NCBI GenBank assembly: GCA_023807065.1
Contig: JAJJLU010003555.1
Span: 1-54,284, forward strand
Direction: 5' to 3'
Source: Isotricha intestinalis
Lineage: Eukaryota; Ciliophora; Litostomatea; Vestibuliferida; Isotrichidae
Length of the DNA stretch: 54,284 nt
Below, one piece after another: positions 19,279-29,052 of the stretch. Every line of letters begins with the position of its first letter. Positions within the stretch are counted from its first letter, which is position 1. Both the position numbers and the translations under genes were made by a program. The notes below the pieces were generated by a model, which worked only from the letters and a program-made list of their open reading frames with translations, did no database searches and had not been told where the DNA came from.

Positions 19279-20211
19279 TTATATATCTCTTTTTTTAACA
19301 TATTTATTAAAATCTTCTTCATCTTCTTCTTTAATTTGTTTAGTATATTCTTCATAATTTGTTTCATCTTCTTTTTCTTCAATAATGATATTATCATTAT
19401 TATCTCTTTTACTAGAATTATTTAAATAAGACTTATCATTAAAACTTAAAGTTTTACTTGCAATAGAATTATCAATGATAGATTGACTAAAAGAAGATAC
19501 TTCTTCAATTTCTTCAATTTTTTCTTCTTGAAATCTATATTTTTTTATTAATTTCTCAGGAATAAGAGAATTATAAATGAATTTTAATTCCTTTGATTTT
19601 AAATTATATATTTTTGAAGAATATAAATCTTCTTTTAAACAAATATTTTCTTTATTTTCCATATTAAAAAATAATTGAAATGTATTTTCTTTTTGAATAT
19701 TCATTTCTAAAGCATATTTAATTAAAATATGCAAATCCTTTTTAAAAAAATCTATTAAAATATCTCCTATTTCAGGTACACAAACAATTTTTAAATAAAA
19801 ATAAAAATTTTCATAAAATCTTAAAATATATTCTGAACTTATATTTTTGTCTGTATGTGCAAAATGATTTCTAAAATCAATTATTTCTGAAGAAATTCTT
19901 CGAGACAAATTTTGATTAAAAGTATTTTTTTTTGTTTTTTGATATTTTTGTACACAGTAATCATTATAAAATAGTTGACATAAATTCATTAATACTGAAA
20001 ATTCATTTAAATCATTTTCTTCAATTTTTTCTATTAAATGTTCATCATTTTTCGTTGTTAAAAATTCTAATATTTTTTTCTTTGCTAAATCTTTTAATTT
20101 TTGATCCATTATACTTATTTTTTCTTTTGTTTTATAGAAATAAAATCCTTCTATTATTTTTATTATTTGTTTTTCAAATTGTCTATAATCTCCAATAAAA
20201 AAATCTCCCAT
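19279..20211 (-). CDS. Protein with HEPN-like R-x4-H motif
   Basis: A 310-residue protein. Residues ~10-150 are all-helical and contain SSEIIDFRNHFAHTDKNIS, with Arg114 and His119 in an R-N-x3-H arrangement. This is the signature of HEPN domains, including the Swt1-type HEPN of eukaryotic RNA-surveillance proteins, where R-x4-6-H forms the RNase site of a dimer. The spacing of the helix after the motif (ILRFYENFYFYLKI) also fits. The C-terminal half is acidic (Glu-rich, EEDEEDFNKYVKKRDI) and probably disordered. No PIN domain is present, unlike Swt1. Family membership is inferred from a short motif and helical context and needs a profile or structure search. Confidence 0.6.
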   Translation of the reverse strand: MGDFFIGDYRQFEKQIIKIIEGFYFYKTKEKISIMDQKLKDLAKKKILEFLTTKNDEHLIEKIEENDLNEFSVLMNLCQLFYNDYCVQKYQKTKKNTFNQNLSRRISSEIIDFRNHFAHTDKNISSEYILRFYENFYFYLKIVCVPEIGDILIDFFKKDLHILIKYALEMNIQKENTFQLFFNMENKENICLKEDLYSSKIYNLKSKELKFIYNSLIPEKLIKKYRFQEEKIEEIEEVSSFSQSIIDNSIASKTLSFNDKSYLNNSSKRDNNDNIIIEEKEDETNYEEYTKQIKEEDEEDFNKYVKKRDI

Positions 20212-20422
20212 TATTTAAATTAGTCAAAAAATATTTAAAACACAAGATTTAATAAATAAATAAATTATCATATAATTTAAAATGAATTTCTCTGATTTCT
20301 CATATAAAATAACATAAAATTTTCAAATTTGGTAATTTTTTAAAAAGGCATTTTAAATTGTTATTGTAATTTTCATATGTTTATTTTAAATTAAAATAAA
20401 AAAAATAAAATATATTTTTAAA

Positions 20423-23400
20423 ATGGATAATCGGAATAATCAAAATTCAAATAATATAAATACTAAAAATCTTATGAATTATTTATATGATGATCAATTT
20501 ATTATTTTAATTAATTCAGTTTCATCATCAATAAGAGAATATTTTAAAAATAATAAATCATATTTAAATAATTTAAAATTATATATTGAAGGAATAAATG
20601 AACAAACATTATTTTCTAAAAGTGCAGTTAATGATATATTAGTTTATTTAAATCAAATTACAAAACCAAAATTTAATACAAATATAAATGAAAATTATAT
20701 TAAAGAAAAATTATTTTCCATCAATGAGAGAATTAATAAAATAAATCTATATAAAAATAATCTTATTGAAAATATAAAAAACAGTGAAATGACATTTATT
20801 AATTTTTATGAAGAAGCAAAAAATTTATTTAAAAATATGAAAATAATAAGAAATGAAAATATAAATGAAATAAATTCAAAAATTAAAATTAATAATTATA
20901 CACATCCAAAAAAAAACTATAGAACAGTATCTCATTCTCCAAAAAATAATGATAATAATAATATAATAAATAATAAATTAAATTCAAGAAACAAAATAAA
21001 AGGCAATTTATCTTTAACATCAACTATAAATAATTCTATGAAGGAAGAAGAACATACAAAATTAAAATTTAAATATCAAGAATTATTAAAAGAAAATCAG
21101 AATTTAAAATTTTTAGCAGGATTAAAAAAAAGAAACATAAGTAATAACAGTAAAAAGCAAATTCCTCCAACTAATATTTCTCAAAATATTAAAGTAAATA
21201 TAAAAAGTAAAAGTTTACAAAAAAATAAAAATGAAACAAAAAATAATATAAATTTAATAAATCCAAGTCAAATAAATAACATAACAGAAAGTACAACAAT
21301 GACATTTAATAATAATAAAAATCTAAATGAAAAAATAAATAATAATAAATTAATTAGAAATACAAATCAATTAAAAAAAAGTTTAGAAATAAAAAATAAT
21401 AAATCAAATATAATTAATAATGAAATTCCAATAAGTAATTCTTTAGATTTATCAAGTAAAAATAATTCTTTTGTAAATAATGTAACTTTAGCTTCAATGG
21501 TATTAAATTTTATAAAACAAATGAAAATTTTACAAGAATCAATTAATAAGAAATTAGATAATATATATGAATTAAAAAAAAATTTTGAATTAAAGAAAAA
21601 AGAATTAATTAAAACCAGCGAAAATATATTAGAAAATTCAACTGGAAATAATTTAATTACTGTAAATAATTCACAAAATTTTAGTCCTAGAAATAAAAAA
21701 AATTTAAGTCCAATTATTCAAACTCCTGAAAAAGATATTTATAATAATTCTTTAAGAGATGATATAATTAAATTAAAAGAAGAAATAAAATTAAAAGATG
21801 AAAATATTAAAAATGAAAAAAATTTAAATATAATAAAAGATAATCAATTAAATAATGAAAAAAATCAAAATAAAAATTTAAAAGAACAAATAAATAATCT
21901 TCAACTTCAAATTAAAGAATTATCTTCTCTTTCTGATACTCAAATTAATACTATTCAAAAATTAACTAAATTAAATAATGAGTTATTAAAAGGAAAAAAT
22001 GAATTAAATGAAAATATAAATAAATTATTAAATGAAAATCAAAATTATCAAAACAAAAATAATTCTTTAATTAAAGAAAATAAAGATTTTCAAATTAAAT
22101 TAAATTCTTTATTAAAGGAAAATTCTAATAATATAAATAATAATATTCCTTCTGATAATAATAATGAATTAAATTTAATAAAAGAACAAAATAAAGAATT
22201 TCAAAATCAAATTTCAAATTTAAAAAAAACAATAAATGATTGTAATTCAAATATAATAACTTTAACAAATACAAATGAAGGAATATTAAAAGAAAAAAAT
22301 GAAATAATTGAAAATTTAAATTCAACAATAAAAGAATTAAATAATAAAATAAAAAATAATAATAATTTAAATGAAGAAATAGAAGGTTTAAAAAAAAATA
22401 ATGAAGATTTCAAAGAACAAATAACAAAATTAAATAAAGAAAATAGAGATTTAAAAAATAGAATGGCAGAAATAAAGAATGAATATGTTTCTCATGATGA
22501 AGAATTAGAAAATTTAAGAAAAAATTTAGTTGAAATGAATAACAAATCATTTTTAAAGATTAATCAATTTAAAGAAAAAAACAATAAAATAGAAACAGTA
22601 AGAGATGAATTTTCAAAGAAAATAAAAAATGAAGAAAAAAATATAGAAATTAAAAATGATAATGAAATATATAATGATCTTCAAAATAATACAACAGAAT
22701 ATTCAAATTATATAAATATAATAAAAACATATTCAAAGAAAATATCAGAAATAAATTTTGAACTTCAGAATAAAATAATAAAAAAATTAGATAATAAACT
22801 ATCAAATGAATTAAATACATTAAAAAAAGAAAATTCAAAATTAAAAGAACAATTAGAAAAATTAAAAAATTTATTAAATTCAAATAGAAAAGAAAAAGAA
22901 GAAAAAGAACAAAATAAAACATTGTCAGATATAAATAGAAAAAATTTTATAGATGATGATTCATCAAGTGTAAGTAATATAATATTAGAAGAAATGGAAA
23001 AAAGTGATATAGAAAAAAAAAAAGAAAAAGAAATTTTTAATTCAAATAATATTCCTTTTGATAAAAGAAGTTTTTTAAGTCAACAGAATAATAATTTAGA
23101 TAGAAAAATAAGCCAAAATTCAGGAATTTCAGCAGAAGAAAATTATATAAATAATTTAAAGTTTGAAAAAGAAAATGCAGATTTATTTAAAAAACAATTA
23201 GATTTAATTAAAGTTGAATTAAAAGAAACCATCAATGAAAAAAATGAATTAGAAAAAAAAGTTAATTTGCTTTCTAAAAAGGCTTCTTTAGTTGATGATA
23301 ATATTTTAGATAAAATTGAAATTCTACATATTTTCAAACAAACTTTTGAAAAATTAGTGGATTCTATTCAATTTGTTGGAAATGTTAAAGAATTAGTTTT

Positions 23401-23494
23401 AATGTGTTTCAAGTTGCTTAATTATTCAGAAGATGATATTCAAAAAATTATTGATAAAAAAGAAAAAAGAAATTTATTTGGTATTTTTAAATAA
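20423..23494 (+). CDS. Long coiled-coil protein, tether- or golgin-like
   Basis: A 1,023-residue protein. Residues 1-145 are helical (MDNRNNQNSNN, then YLYDDQFIILINSV). Residues ~150-350 are Asn/Ser/Lys-rich. From ~355 to ~960 it is mostly heptad-like coiled coil with many Leu, Asn, Glu and Lys residues. The last ~60 residues form a compact non-coil segment (FVGNVKELVLMCFKLLNYSE, then DDIQKIID). A small helical cap after a long coil recalls GRIP/GRAB-type ends of golgins, in which a 'NVLLKFL...L..S.EE' pattern occurs, but the match is weak. A centrosomal, cytoskeletal or vesicle-tether role is possible. No motor or enzyme motif. Confidence 0.75.
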   Translation: MDNRNNQNSNNINTKNLMNYLYDDQFIILINSVSSSIREYFKNNKSYLNNLKLYIEGINEQTLFSKSAVNDILVYLNQITKPKFNTNINENYIKEKLFSINERINKINLYKNNLIENIKNSEMTFINFYEEAKNLFKNMKIIRNENINEINSKIKINNYTHPKKNYRTVSHSPKNNDNNNIINNKLNSRNKIKGNLSLTSTINNSMKEEEHTKLKFKYQELLKENQNLKFLAGLKKRNISNNSKKQIPPTNISQNIKVNIKSKSLQKNKNETKNNINLINPSQINNITESTTMTFNNNKNLNEKINNNKLIRNTNQLKKSLEIKNNKSNIINNEIPISNSLDLSSKNNSFVNNVTLASMVLNFIKQMKILQESINKKLDNIYELKKNFELKKKELIKTSENILENSTGNNLITVNNSQNFSPRNKKNLSPIIQTPEKDIYNNSLRDDIIKLKEEIKLKDENIKNEKNLNIIKDNQLNNEKNQNKNLKEQINNLQLQIKELSSLSDTQINTIQKLTKLNNELLKGKNELNENINKLLNENQNYQNKNNSLIKENKDFQIKLNSLLKENSNNINNNIPSDNNNELNLIKEQNKEFQNQISNLKKTINDCNSNIITLTNTNEGILKEKNEIIENLNSTIKELNNKIKNNNNLNEEIEGLKKNNEDFKEQITKLNKENRDLKNRMAEIKNEYVSHDEELENLRKNLVEMNNKSFLKINQFKEKNNKIETVRDEFSKKIKNEEKNIEIKNDNEIYNDLQNNTTEYSNYINIIKTYSKKISEINFELQNKIIKKLDNKLSNELNTLKKENSKLKEQLEKLKNLLNSNRKEKEEKEQNKTLSDINRKNFIDDDSSSVSNIILEEMEKSDIEKKKEKEIFNSNNIPFDKRSFLSQQNNNLDRKISQNSGISAEENYINNLKFEKENADLFKKQLDLIKVELKETINEKNELEKKVNLLSKKASLVDDNILDKIEILHIFKQTFEKLVDSIQFVGNVKELVLMCFKLLNYSEDDIQKIIDKKEKRNLFGIFK

Positions 23495-23787
23495 ATTTTT
23501 TTATATATATATAATTTTTAAAGGTTTATATTTCTTTTATTATACATTGTCACTTTTAACTTCAATTTTTCAAAAGAGATTTAATTTATGATAATATTAT
23601 GTGAAGAAAAATAAAATATAATAATAATATTTTTTATTTTAATAATGAAATAAATTATATATACAAAAATAAAATTTTTATAAAATTATTTTATATAAAA
23701 TTTAAATAAAATATATTAAATAAATCATTAAAAAAATTTAAAAAAACACTAATACAACATTTTAAAATTTTAAAAACCAATAAAAAA

Positions 23788-24355
23788 ATGGAACCAACAA
23801 TAAACAAAATTGAAAATGGAAATCCAACTTACAAAAAAAACATATCAAAAGAAGATGACAACATATCAATAAATAATGAAAAAATGGAAGATGAAGAAAA
23901 TATAGAATTAAACAAATTAGAAGGCATAAATAAAAATATGATAGTTAATGCAACTTTTTCTCGTTTATCACATTTTGAAACTCCATATTTAAATGAACAA
24001 CAATCAATTATTTCTAATCAAATTAATTGTAAAAAAGATGATTTAAAATCTTTATATTCTATTATTACAAATGATAACAAAAATTATTTTAACGGAAAAA
24101 ATCATACTAAAAATTCAAGTCAAGAAATAATGAATGAAGTAATTTATTTTATATATTTTTTAGTATAAAAAATTAAATTTATTACTTAAAGAAAAAGAAA
24201 AAGAAGCTGTTTCAATTAAAAATAATTATGAAATTCTCAAAAGAAAATTAATTCTTCAAAATCAAAATTTTAAGAAAAATAAAGAAAAATTGGATTTAGT
24301 CAGAAGAAATAATATTATGTTAAAATTATTAATTTGTAAAATTATTTCAAAATAA
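23788..24355 (+). CDS. Small coiled-coil protein, two exons
   Basis: Gene model: exon 1 23788-24138 and exon 2 24164-24355, joined by a 25-base GTAATT...TTAG intron. Without splicing the frame hits TAA at 24166. With splicing, phase is kept and the frame continues 63 residues to TAA at 24353-24355, giving 180 residues. Exon 2 is charged and helical (LLKEKEKEAVSIKNNYEILK), unlike random intergenic sequence here, which supports the model. Exon 1 is acidic, with a conserved-looking patch (NATFSRLSHFETPYLNEQQ). Function unknown. Confidence 0.68.
24139..24163 (+). other. 25-nt spliceosomal intron
   Basis: GTAATTTATT at the 5' end and TTTTTTAG at the 3' end. Removal restores an open, charged coiled-coil frame in phase 0. 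Among the smallest introns expected in any eukaryote. Confidence 0.72.
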
Positions 24356-24658
24356 TAGTTTATAAACTTATTATTTTATTTATATAATATATACTTTCAA
24401 ATCATAATCCTTTTTTTTAATAAAAATAAAAAGTAACTCATTTATTTTTTCTTAGATTAATTTACATTTAACAAATAAAATATAAAAAAATATCACTATA
24501 AATATTGTTATAATAAATAAATACACCGTTTATTTCTTAAATCAAAACAAAAATATAAAAAAATATTTTTGATTGTTCAAACAAGATTATTTTTCAAATT
24601 ACTATAACTTATCTTTTCTTTTTATTTATATTTTTATATACAATAAGAGTTAATTAAT
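24356..24658. other. Convergent intergenic gap
   Basis: About 300 bases of AT-rich sequence between two convergent gene ends. It should hold both 3' untranslated regions. No RNA gene, repeat or frame of note was seen. Confidence 0.4.
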
Positions 24659-25720
24659 TTAGTTTAATGAGTAATTTAACATGCAACTTTTGATTAATTT
24701 ATTAATAACAAAAACACCATAATTATCCTTTAATAATTTATTATAAATTCCTTTATTTATAAAATAAGATAATAAAATTTGTTTCTCATTCAAATTAATA
24801 TGATTAATATATATTTCACAAATATGAGAAGCAAATTTATTTTGAGAAAATCTACAAAAATAAGAAATAATTAAATTTTTAATATTTATCATTTCTTTTC
24901 TTTCCCACCACATATCTAAAATATATTGAACAAAATAATTTCCAAATTGATCTTCAGAAATTTTAACAAAATTAGAAATTAAATTAATAATAATTCCATT
25001 ATAAACAAAATCACTTTTTGAAAAAAAAACAAATTTTTTTAAACAAACAACTCCATACATATTACAAGAAAGAATATGCATAGAATTTAAAAATAAATTA
25101 TTTATAAATATTCTTTTATTTTCTGGTATATAAGTAATTAATTTTTGAATAACATAAGAACCATTTGAATTAAAACATAATTTTAAAAATTGTTCTAAAT
25201 TATTAAAAACTTTAGAAAAAATTTCTATTTCTTCATTCGATTCAATTAATTCAATTAATATTTGAATAGGATGAGTTGCAAATTGATTAATTGAAAGATT
25301 AATAAAATCATTTATTATTTCTTTTATAATTATTAATCTTTGATTAATTGAACATAATTTAAATAAATCTGAACAAAAATAATTTCCATTTTTATCTTTC
25401 ATTAATTTTGAAAAAGAATCTTTTAATTCTTGAATTATATTTAATATTTCTATGTTATTCATTTCTTTTATTGTTTTTTGAAGAAAAATTCCTGTTTTTT
25501 GCTTTGAAAGAGCAAAAAAAATTTCCTCTTTTGTTAAATTCATTTGAATTGATGTATTTAATGTTTCGTTTGAATTATTTGAATTTGAACTTTCTAAATT
25601 CGCTTTATTGAAATTTTCCTTAAAATTTTCAAAGGGAATATTTTTTTTTAAATTATTATTTTTTTCTTCTATATCTTTTATTAAATCTCCTAAAAAAAAA
25701 CTTTCTAAAGTTTTTGACAT
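24659..25720 (-). CDS. Pumilio (PUF) family RNA-binding protein
   Basis: A 353-residue protein with PUF repeats filling about residues 85-350. PUF proteins bind specific sequences in mRNA 3' UTRs and repress or relocate the messages. Repeat cores visible include DKNGNYFCSDLFKLC, NQFATHPIQILIELI, NSNGSYVIQKLITYI, NMYGVVCLKKFVFF, DQFGNYFVQYILDM, NKFASHICEIYI and DNYGVFVINKLIKSC, each with the aromatic/Asn-Gly-hydrophobic pattern of the RNA-contacting helix. At least seven repeats are recognisable. The N-terminal 80 residues are Asn/Ser-rich. No Nop9 or Puf6 features were seen. Confidence 0.9.
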   Translation of the reverse strand: MSKTLESFFLGDLIKDIEEKNNNLKKNIPFENFKENFNKANLESSNSNNSNETLNTSIQMNLTKEEIFFALSKQKTGIFLQKTIKEMNNIEILNIIQELKDSFSKLMKDKNGNYFCSDLFKLCSINQRLIIIKEIINDFINLSINQFATHPIQILIELIESNEEIEIFSKVFNNLEQFLKLCFNSNGSYVIQKLITYIPENKRIFINNLFLNSMHILSCNMYGVVCLKKFVFFSKSDFVYNGIIINLISNFVKISEDQFGNYFVQYILDMWWERKEMINIKNLIISYFCRFSQNKFASHICEIYINHINLNEKQILLSYFINKGIYNKLLKDNYGVFVINKLIKSCMLNYSLN

Positions 25721-26087
25721 TTTTTTTATAAAAGTTTTTTTGATCAGGATTTATTAAGATATATTTTTAGAATGATGTTATAAAAATATAAATGTTTTAT
25801 TTTTATATTTTCAAAAATTTATATTATATAAGAATAGATCTATATTGACTAATTAAGAATAACATCAAGAAATAGATATCTGAGAAAAAATAACATTTAT
25901 GTTCCAACAAATATCATAAAAATTTCTTTTAGATTTAATTAAATATTTTTAAAAAAATATATACAATTAAAGCAATATCCTTATAAATTAATAAATAAAA
26001 AAAAATAAATAACATATAATAATTTTATAATTTCCAATTTTCCATAGAAAATTATTAAAAACTAAAATGAAAAAAAAGAACAAAAAA
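25721..26087. other. Intergenic gap between two minus-strand genes
   Basis: 367 bases containing the start region of the Pumilio gene and the 3' end of the WD40 gene. A slightly less biased patch lies near 25830-25920, but I find no RNA fold or coding frame in it. Confidence 0.4.
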
Positions 26088-26996
26088 TTACTTAAATTCC
26101 CAAATTTTAATTTTTTTATCTTGTGAAAAAGAAATGACCATATTATCAAAATATTTACAAATTCCATAAATACATCCGTTATGAACATTATTTAAATTAT
26201 TAATACATTCATAATTATCAATTCTATAAATTCTAATATTTTCAGACTTACCTCCGGTTAAAAAAATTCCTTTTTTTTCAAGAGTAATAATACAATAACA
26301 ACAAAAAATATTATCTATTTCTTTAATTAACTTCTTAGAAGAAAGAGATATTACTTTCATTATATGAATTATTCCTCCTCCAAAAATAACTTTATCTTTA
26401 TCAAGTCTTGAAATTGTATTTCCAATATAACATTTTATTTCTTCTATTTCTTTAATACATTCAAAATTGTTTATATTCCAAAATTTAGTTTCATATCGTC
26501 CTGAAGAAATTAATATATTTTTATCTTCTATTAATAATATTGAATTTATAAAATTATTATGTGTTAATGATATCATATTTTGATATACTGAATTCTCTTT
26601 TTCTTCCCATATTTTTATTGTTTTGTCGTTTGAACATGATATTATTTTATTGTTTGAATAATATATTAATTTAAATATTGAATCTTTGTGACAATTTTTT
26701 ATTGTTTGCTTTAATTCAAATTTATCTTCTATTTTTTTCCATATTTTTATACTTTTATCATCTGAACATGTCACAAAATTTTTTTCATCTTTTATCTCGA
26801 CATAATTTATATAATCATCATGAGCATTTATTATTGTTTGAATATTATTATAATTTTTATCCCATATTTTTATTGATTTATCTCTTGATGTTGATATAAA
26901 GTTTCCAGAAGGAAAAATTGATAATGAATAAATTGAGTCATTATGAGCATTAATTTCTTTTATATTTGATAAATTTATATTTGAAAAATCACTCAT
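26088..26996 (-). CDS. WD40 repeat beta-propeller protein
   Basis: A 302-residue protein made almost entirely of WD40 repeats, enough for one seven-bladed propeller. Clear blades include INAHNDSIYSLSIFPSGNFI ending KSIKIWDKN, then DDYINYVEI ending KSIKIWKKI, then KDSIFKLIYY ending KTIKIWEEK, and a last blade ending KKIKIWEFK. GH/SxD/IW features are well kept in blades 1-3 and 7 and decayed in 4-6. It has no other domain, so it is probably a scaffold subunit; the complex cannot be named. It is divergent with the Hsp70-like gene, 85 bases away. Confidence 0.88.
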   Translation of the reverse strand: MSDFSNINLSNIKEINAHNDSIYSLSIFPSGNFISTSRDKSIKIWDKNYNNIQTIINAHDDYINYVEIKDEKNFVTCSDDKSIKIWKKIEDKFELKQTIKNCHKDSIFKLIYYSNNKIISCSNDKTIKIWEEKENSVYQNMISLTHNNFINSILLIEDKNILISSGRYETKFWNINNFECIKEIEEIKCYIGNTISRLDKDKVIFGGGIIHIMKVISLSSKKLIKEIDNIFCCYCIITLEKKGIFLTGGKSENIRIYRIDNYECINNLNNVHNGCIYGICKYFDNMVISFSQDKKIKIWEFK

Positions 26997-27081
26997 TTTA
27001 ATATTTATTCTTTTACATTTAAATATACAATAAATAAAGAAAAAAAGATATAATAAAAATGAAATTGAAACAATAATAAAA

Positions 27082-28983
27082 ATGGAAACAGAAATATCAG
27101 AAAATGAAATAAGTTTAGGAATAAATATAGGAGCATATAAAACAGTATATTCAACATTTTTTAAAGAAAATAAAAATTATTTTACTAATGTTCTCTTAAT
27201 GAATAATTCATCAAGAATAATTCCATCAATAATATGTTATTCATTAGATCATAGATTATTTGGAGATAATTCAATAATTTTATTAAATAAAAATATAAAA
27301 ACTTCATATAATAATTTATCAAGAATTTTTGGTTTTGATAAAAATTTAAAAATATTTAAAGATGAACATTTATTTGCTTTACAATATATGAATAAAATAA
27401 ATGAATTTAAATTTGAATCAAAAGATTTAAAAATTTCAACAAGTAATCTAATTACAGATTTCCTTTTTTTAATTAGTGAATATTTCTTTATAAAAGAAAA
27501 AATAAAATATACATTTTCTAATATTTCAATTCCTGATTTTTATCATTTGAATCAAAAACAAAATTTAAAATTAATATGTGAATCTATTAATTTAAAAGAC
27601 ACAACTTTATTTTCTGAGTCATCTTCAATAACAATGTATTATGGTTATACAAAATATAAAGATAATTTTATACAAGAAAGTAATAAAATTGATACTTCAA
27701 TTATAAAAAATATTTTATTTATTGATTCAGGCCATTCAAAAACTTCTTTTATTTTATCTCAATTTAAATATAATGAATTTAAAGTTAATTATGTTTTATG
27801 TAATCCTTTTTTAGGAGGAAGAAATTTTGATTATTTAATATTTGAATATTGTATAGAAGAATTTAAAAAAATAAATAATATTGATAATATTGAAATAACT
27901 TCAAATATGAAATATAAATTAATTGAAACAATTAGAAATGAAAGAATTAATTTAACAGATAATAAAGAAATTTTAATAACAGTAAATTCTTTTTATAATG
28001 ATTTAGATTTAAATATAAATTTTTCACTAAAAAATATGGAAAAAATAAATGAACTTCCAAATAAATTAGAAAGAAATTTAATAGAAGAATTTGAAAATGA
28101 TTTAAATAAAATTTTAGATTATTCAATAAATAATAATATTCAAATTGATTGTGTTGAAATAGCTGGTGAATTCGTTAGAAATCCAATTTTTCAAAATATA
28201 ATTGAAAAATATAATTTAAAAATACTTAAATCAATTGTTGTTGATGAATGTTGTAGTGTTGGTTCTTCTCTTTTAGGAATATTTATTAAAGGGAAATTAC
28301 CTATTAAAGAATTAAAATATTTTTATTGTTATAATTATTTTTCTTTAAATTATGAAATTTTTTTTGATGATAAAAAAATAATAGAAAAAGAATTATTTAA
28401 TAAAGGAGTTGTTGATTATAAAGAAAAAATTATTCAATTTGAAAATTATATTAATGTTAATTATATTATTTTAAGAATTTTTTACCCTGAGAATGAAAAA
28501 GAAGTTCAATCACATAAAAATTATTATCTTAAATATACAATAAATATAAATAAATTATTAGAAGAAAAGGAAGATATAGACAATTTAATATTTAAAATTG
28601 AAATTAATGAAAATCATACTTTTTCTTCAGGAAAATTTTTTATTGGTGAAAATAAACAAATTAAAAAACATATTAAAAAATCCGTTGGAGAAATTTATAA
28701 ATTAAAAGATGAACAAGAATTATTTAAAGATAAAGTAAGAAAATATGTTAAATATCAAGAAGATTATGATTTTCAATTTAATTCTTTAATTAATGAAAAA
28801 ATAAATGTTTCTAAAGAATTTTTAGAAATTAAAAATATTGTTGAAAATAATAATCTTGATGATGAAATTATTCAAATTCAAAATATTGAAAAATTACTTA
28901 ATGAGAAGAATTTAAATTTAGATTCTTTGAATGATATAAAAAATCAAATTGATGATTTAAAAAAAAGAATTAACAAAGAATAA
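27082..28983 (+). CDS. Divergent Hsp70-superfamily protein, Hsp110-like
   Basis: A 633-residue protein with the actin/Hsp70-type ATPase fold. The N-terminal motif reads SLGINIGAYKTVYS where canonical Hsp70 has IGIDLGTTNS. RIIPSIICY (the 'R.TPS.V.F' segment), LFIDSGHSKTSF (phosphate 2, as in Hsp110 'DxGHS') and VEIAGEFVRNPIFQNII (adenosine motif) follow in order. The substrate-binding part is reduced and the C-terminal ~100 residues are charged and helical. Hsp110 proteins are nucleotide-exchange factors for Hsp70. Loss of the usual DLGTT threonines suggests weak or absent ATP hydrolysis. No signal peptide or C-terminal KDEL was seen, so it is probably cytosolic. Confidence 0.78.
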   Translation: METEISENEISLGINIGAYKTVYSTFFKENKNYFTNVLLMNNSSRIIPSIICYSLDHRLFGDNSIILLNKNIKTSYNNLSRIFGFDKNLKIFKDEHLFALQYMNKINEFKFESKDLKISTSNLITDFLFLISEYFFIKEKIKYTFSNISIPDFYHLNQKQNLKLICESINLKDTTLFSESSSITMYYGYTKYKDNFIQESNKIDTSIIKNILFIDSGHSKTSFILSQFKYNEFKVNYVLCNPFLGGRNFDYLIFEYCIEEFKKINNIDNIEITSNMKYKLIETIRNERINLTDNKEILITVNSFYNDLDLNINFSLKNMEKINELPNKLERNLIEEFENDLNKILDYSINNNIQIDCVEIAGEFVRNPIFQNIIEKYNLKILKSIVVDECCSVGSSLLGIFIKGKLPIKELKYFYCYNYFSLNYEIFFDDKKIIEKELFNKGVVDYKEKIIQFENYINVNYIILRIFYPENEKEVQSHKNYYLKYTININKLLEEKEDIDNLIFKIEINENHTFSSGKFFIGENKQIKKHIKKSVGEIYKLKDEQELFKDKVRKYVKYQEDYDFQFNSLINEKINVSKEFLEIKNIVENNNLDDEIIQIQNIEKLLNEKNLNLDSLNDIKNQIDDLKKRINKE

Positions 28984-29052
28984 AATAGTTTTAATTTTTA
29001 TTAAAAAAAATAAAATTAAATAAAAAAATAATAAAAAAACCATATATAAAAA

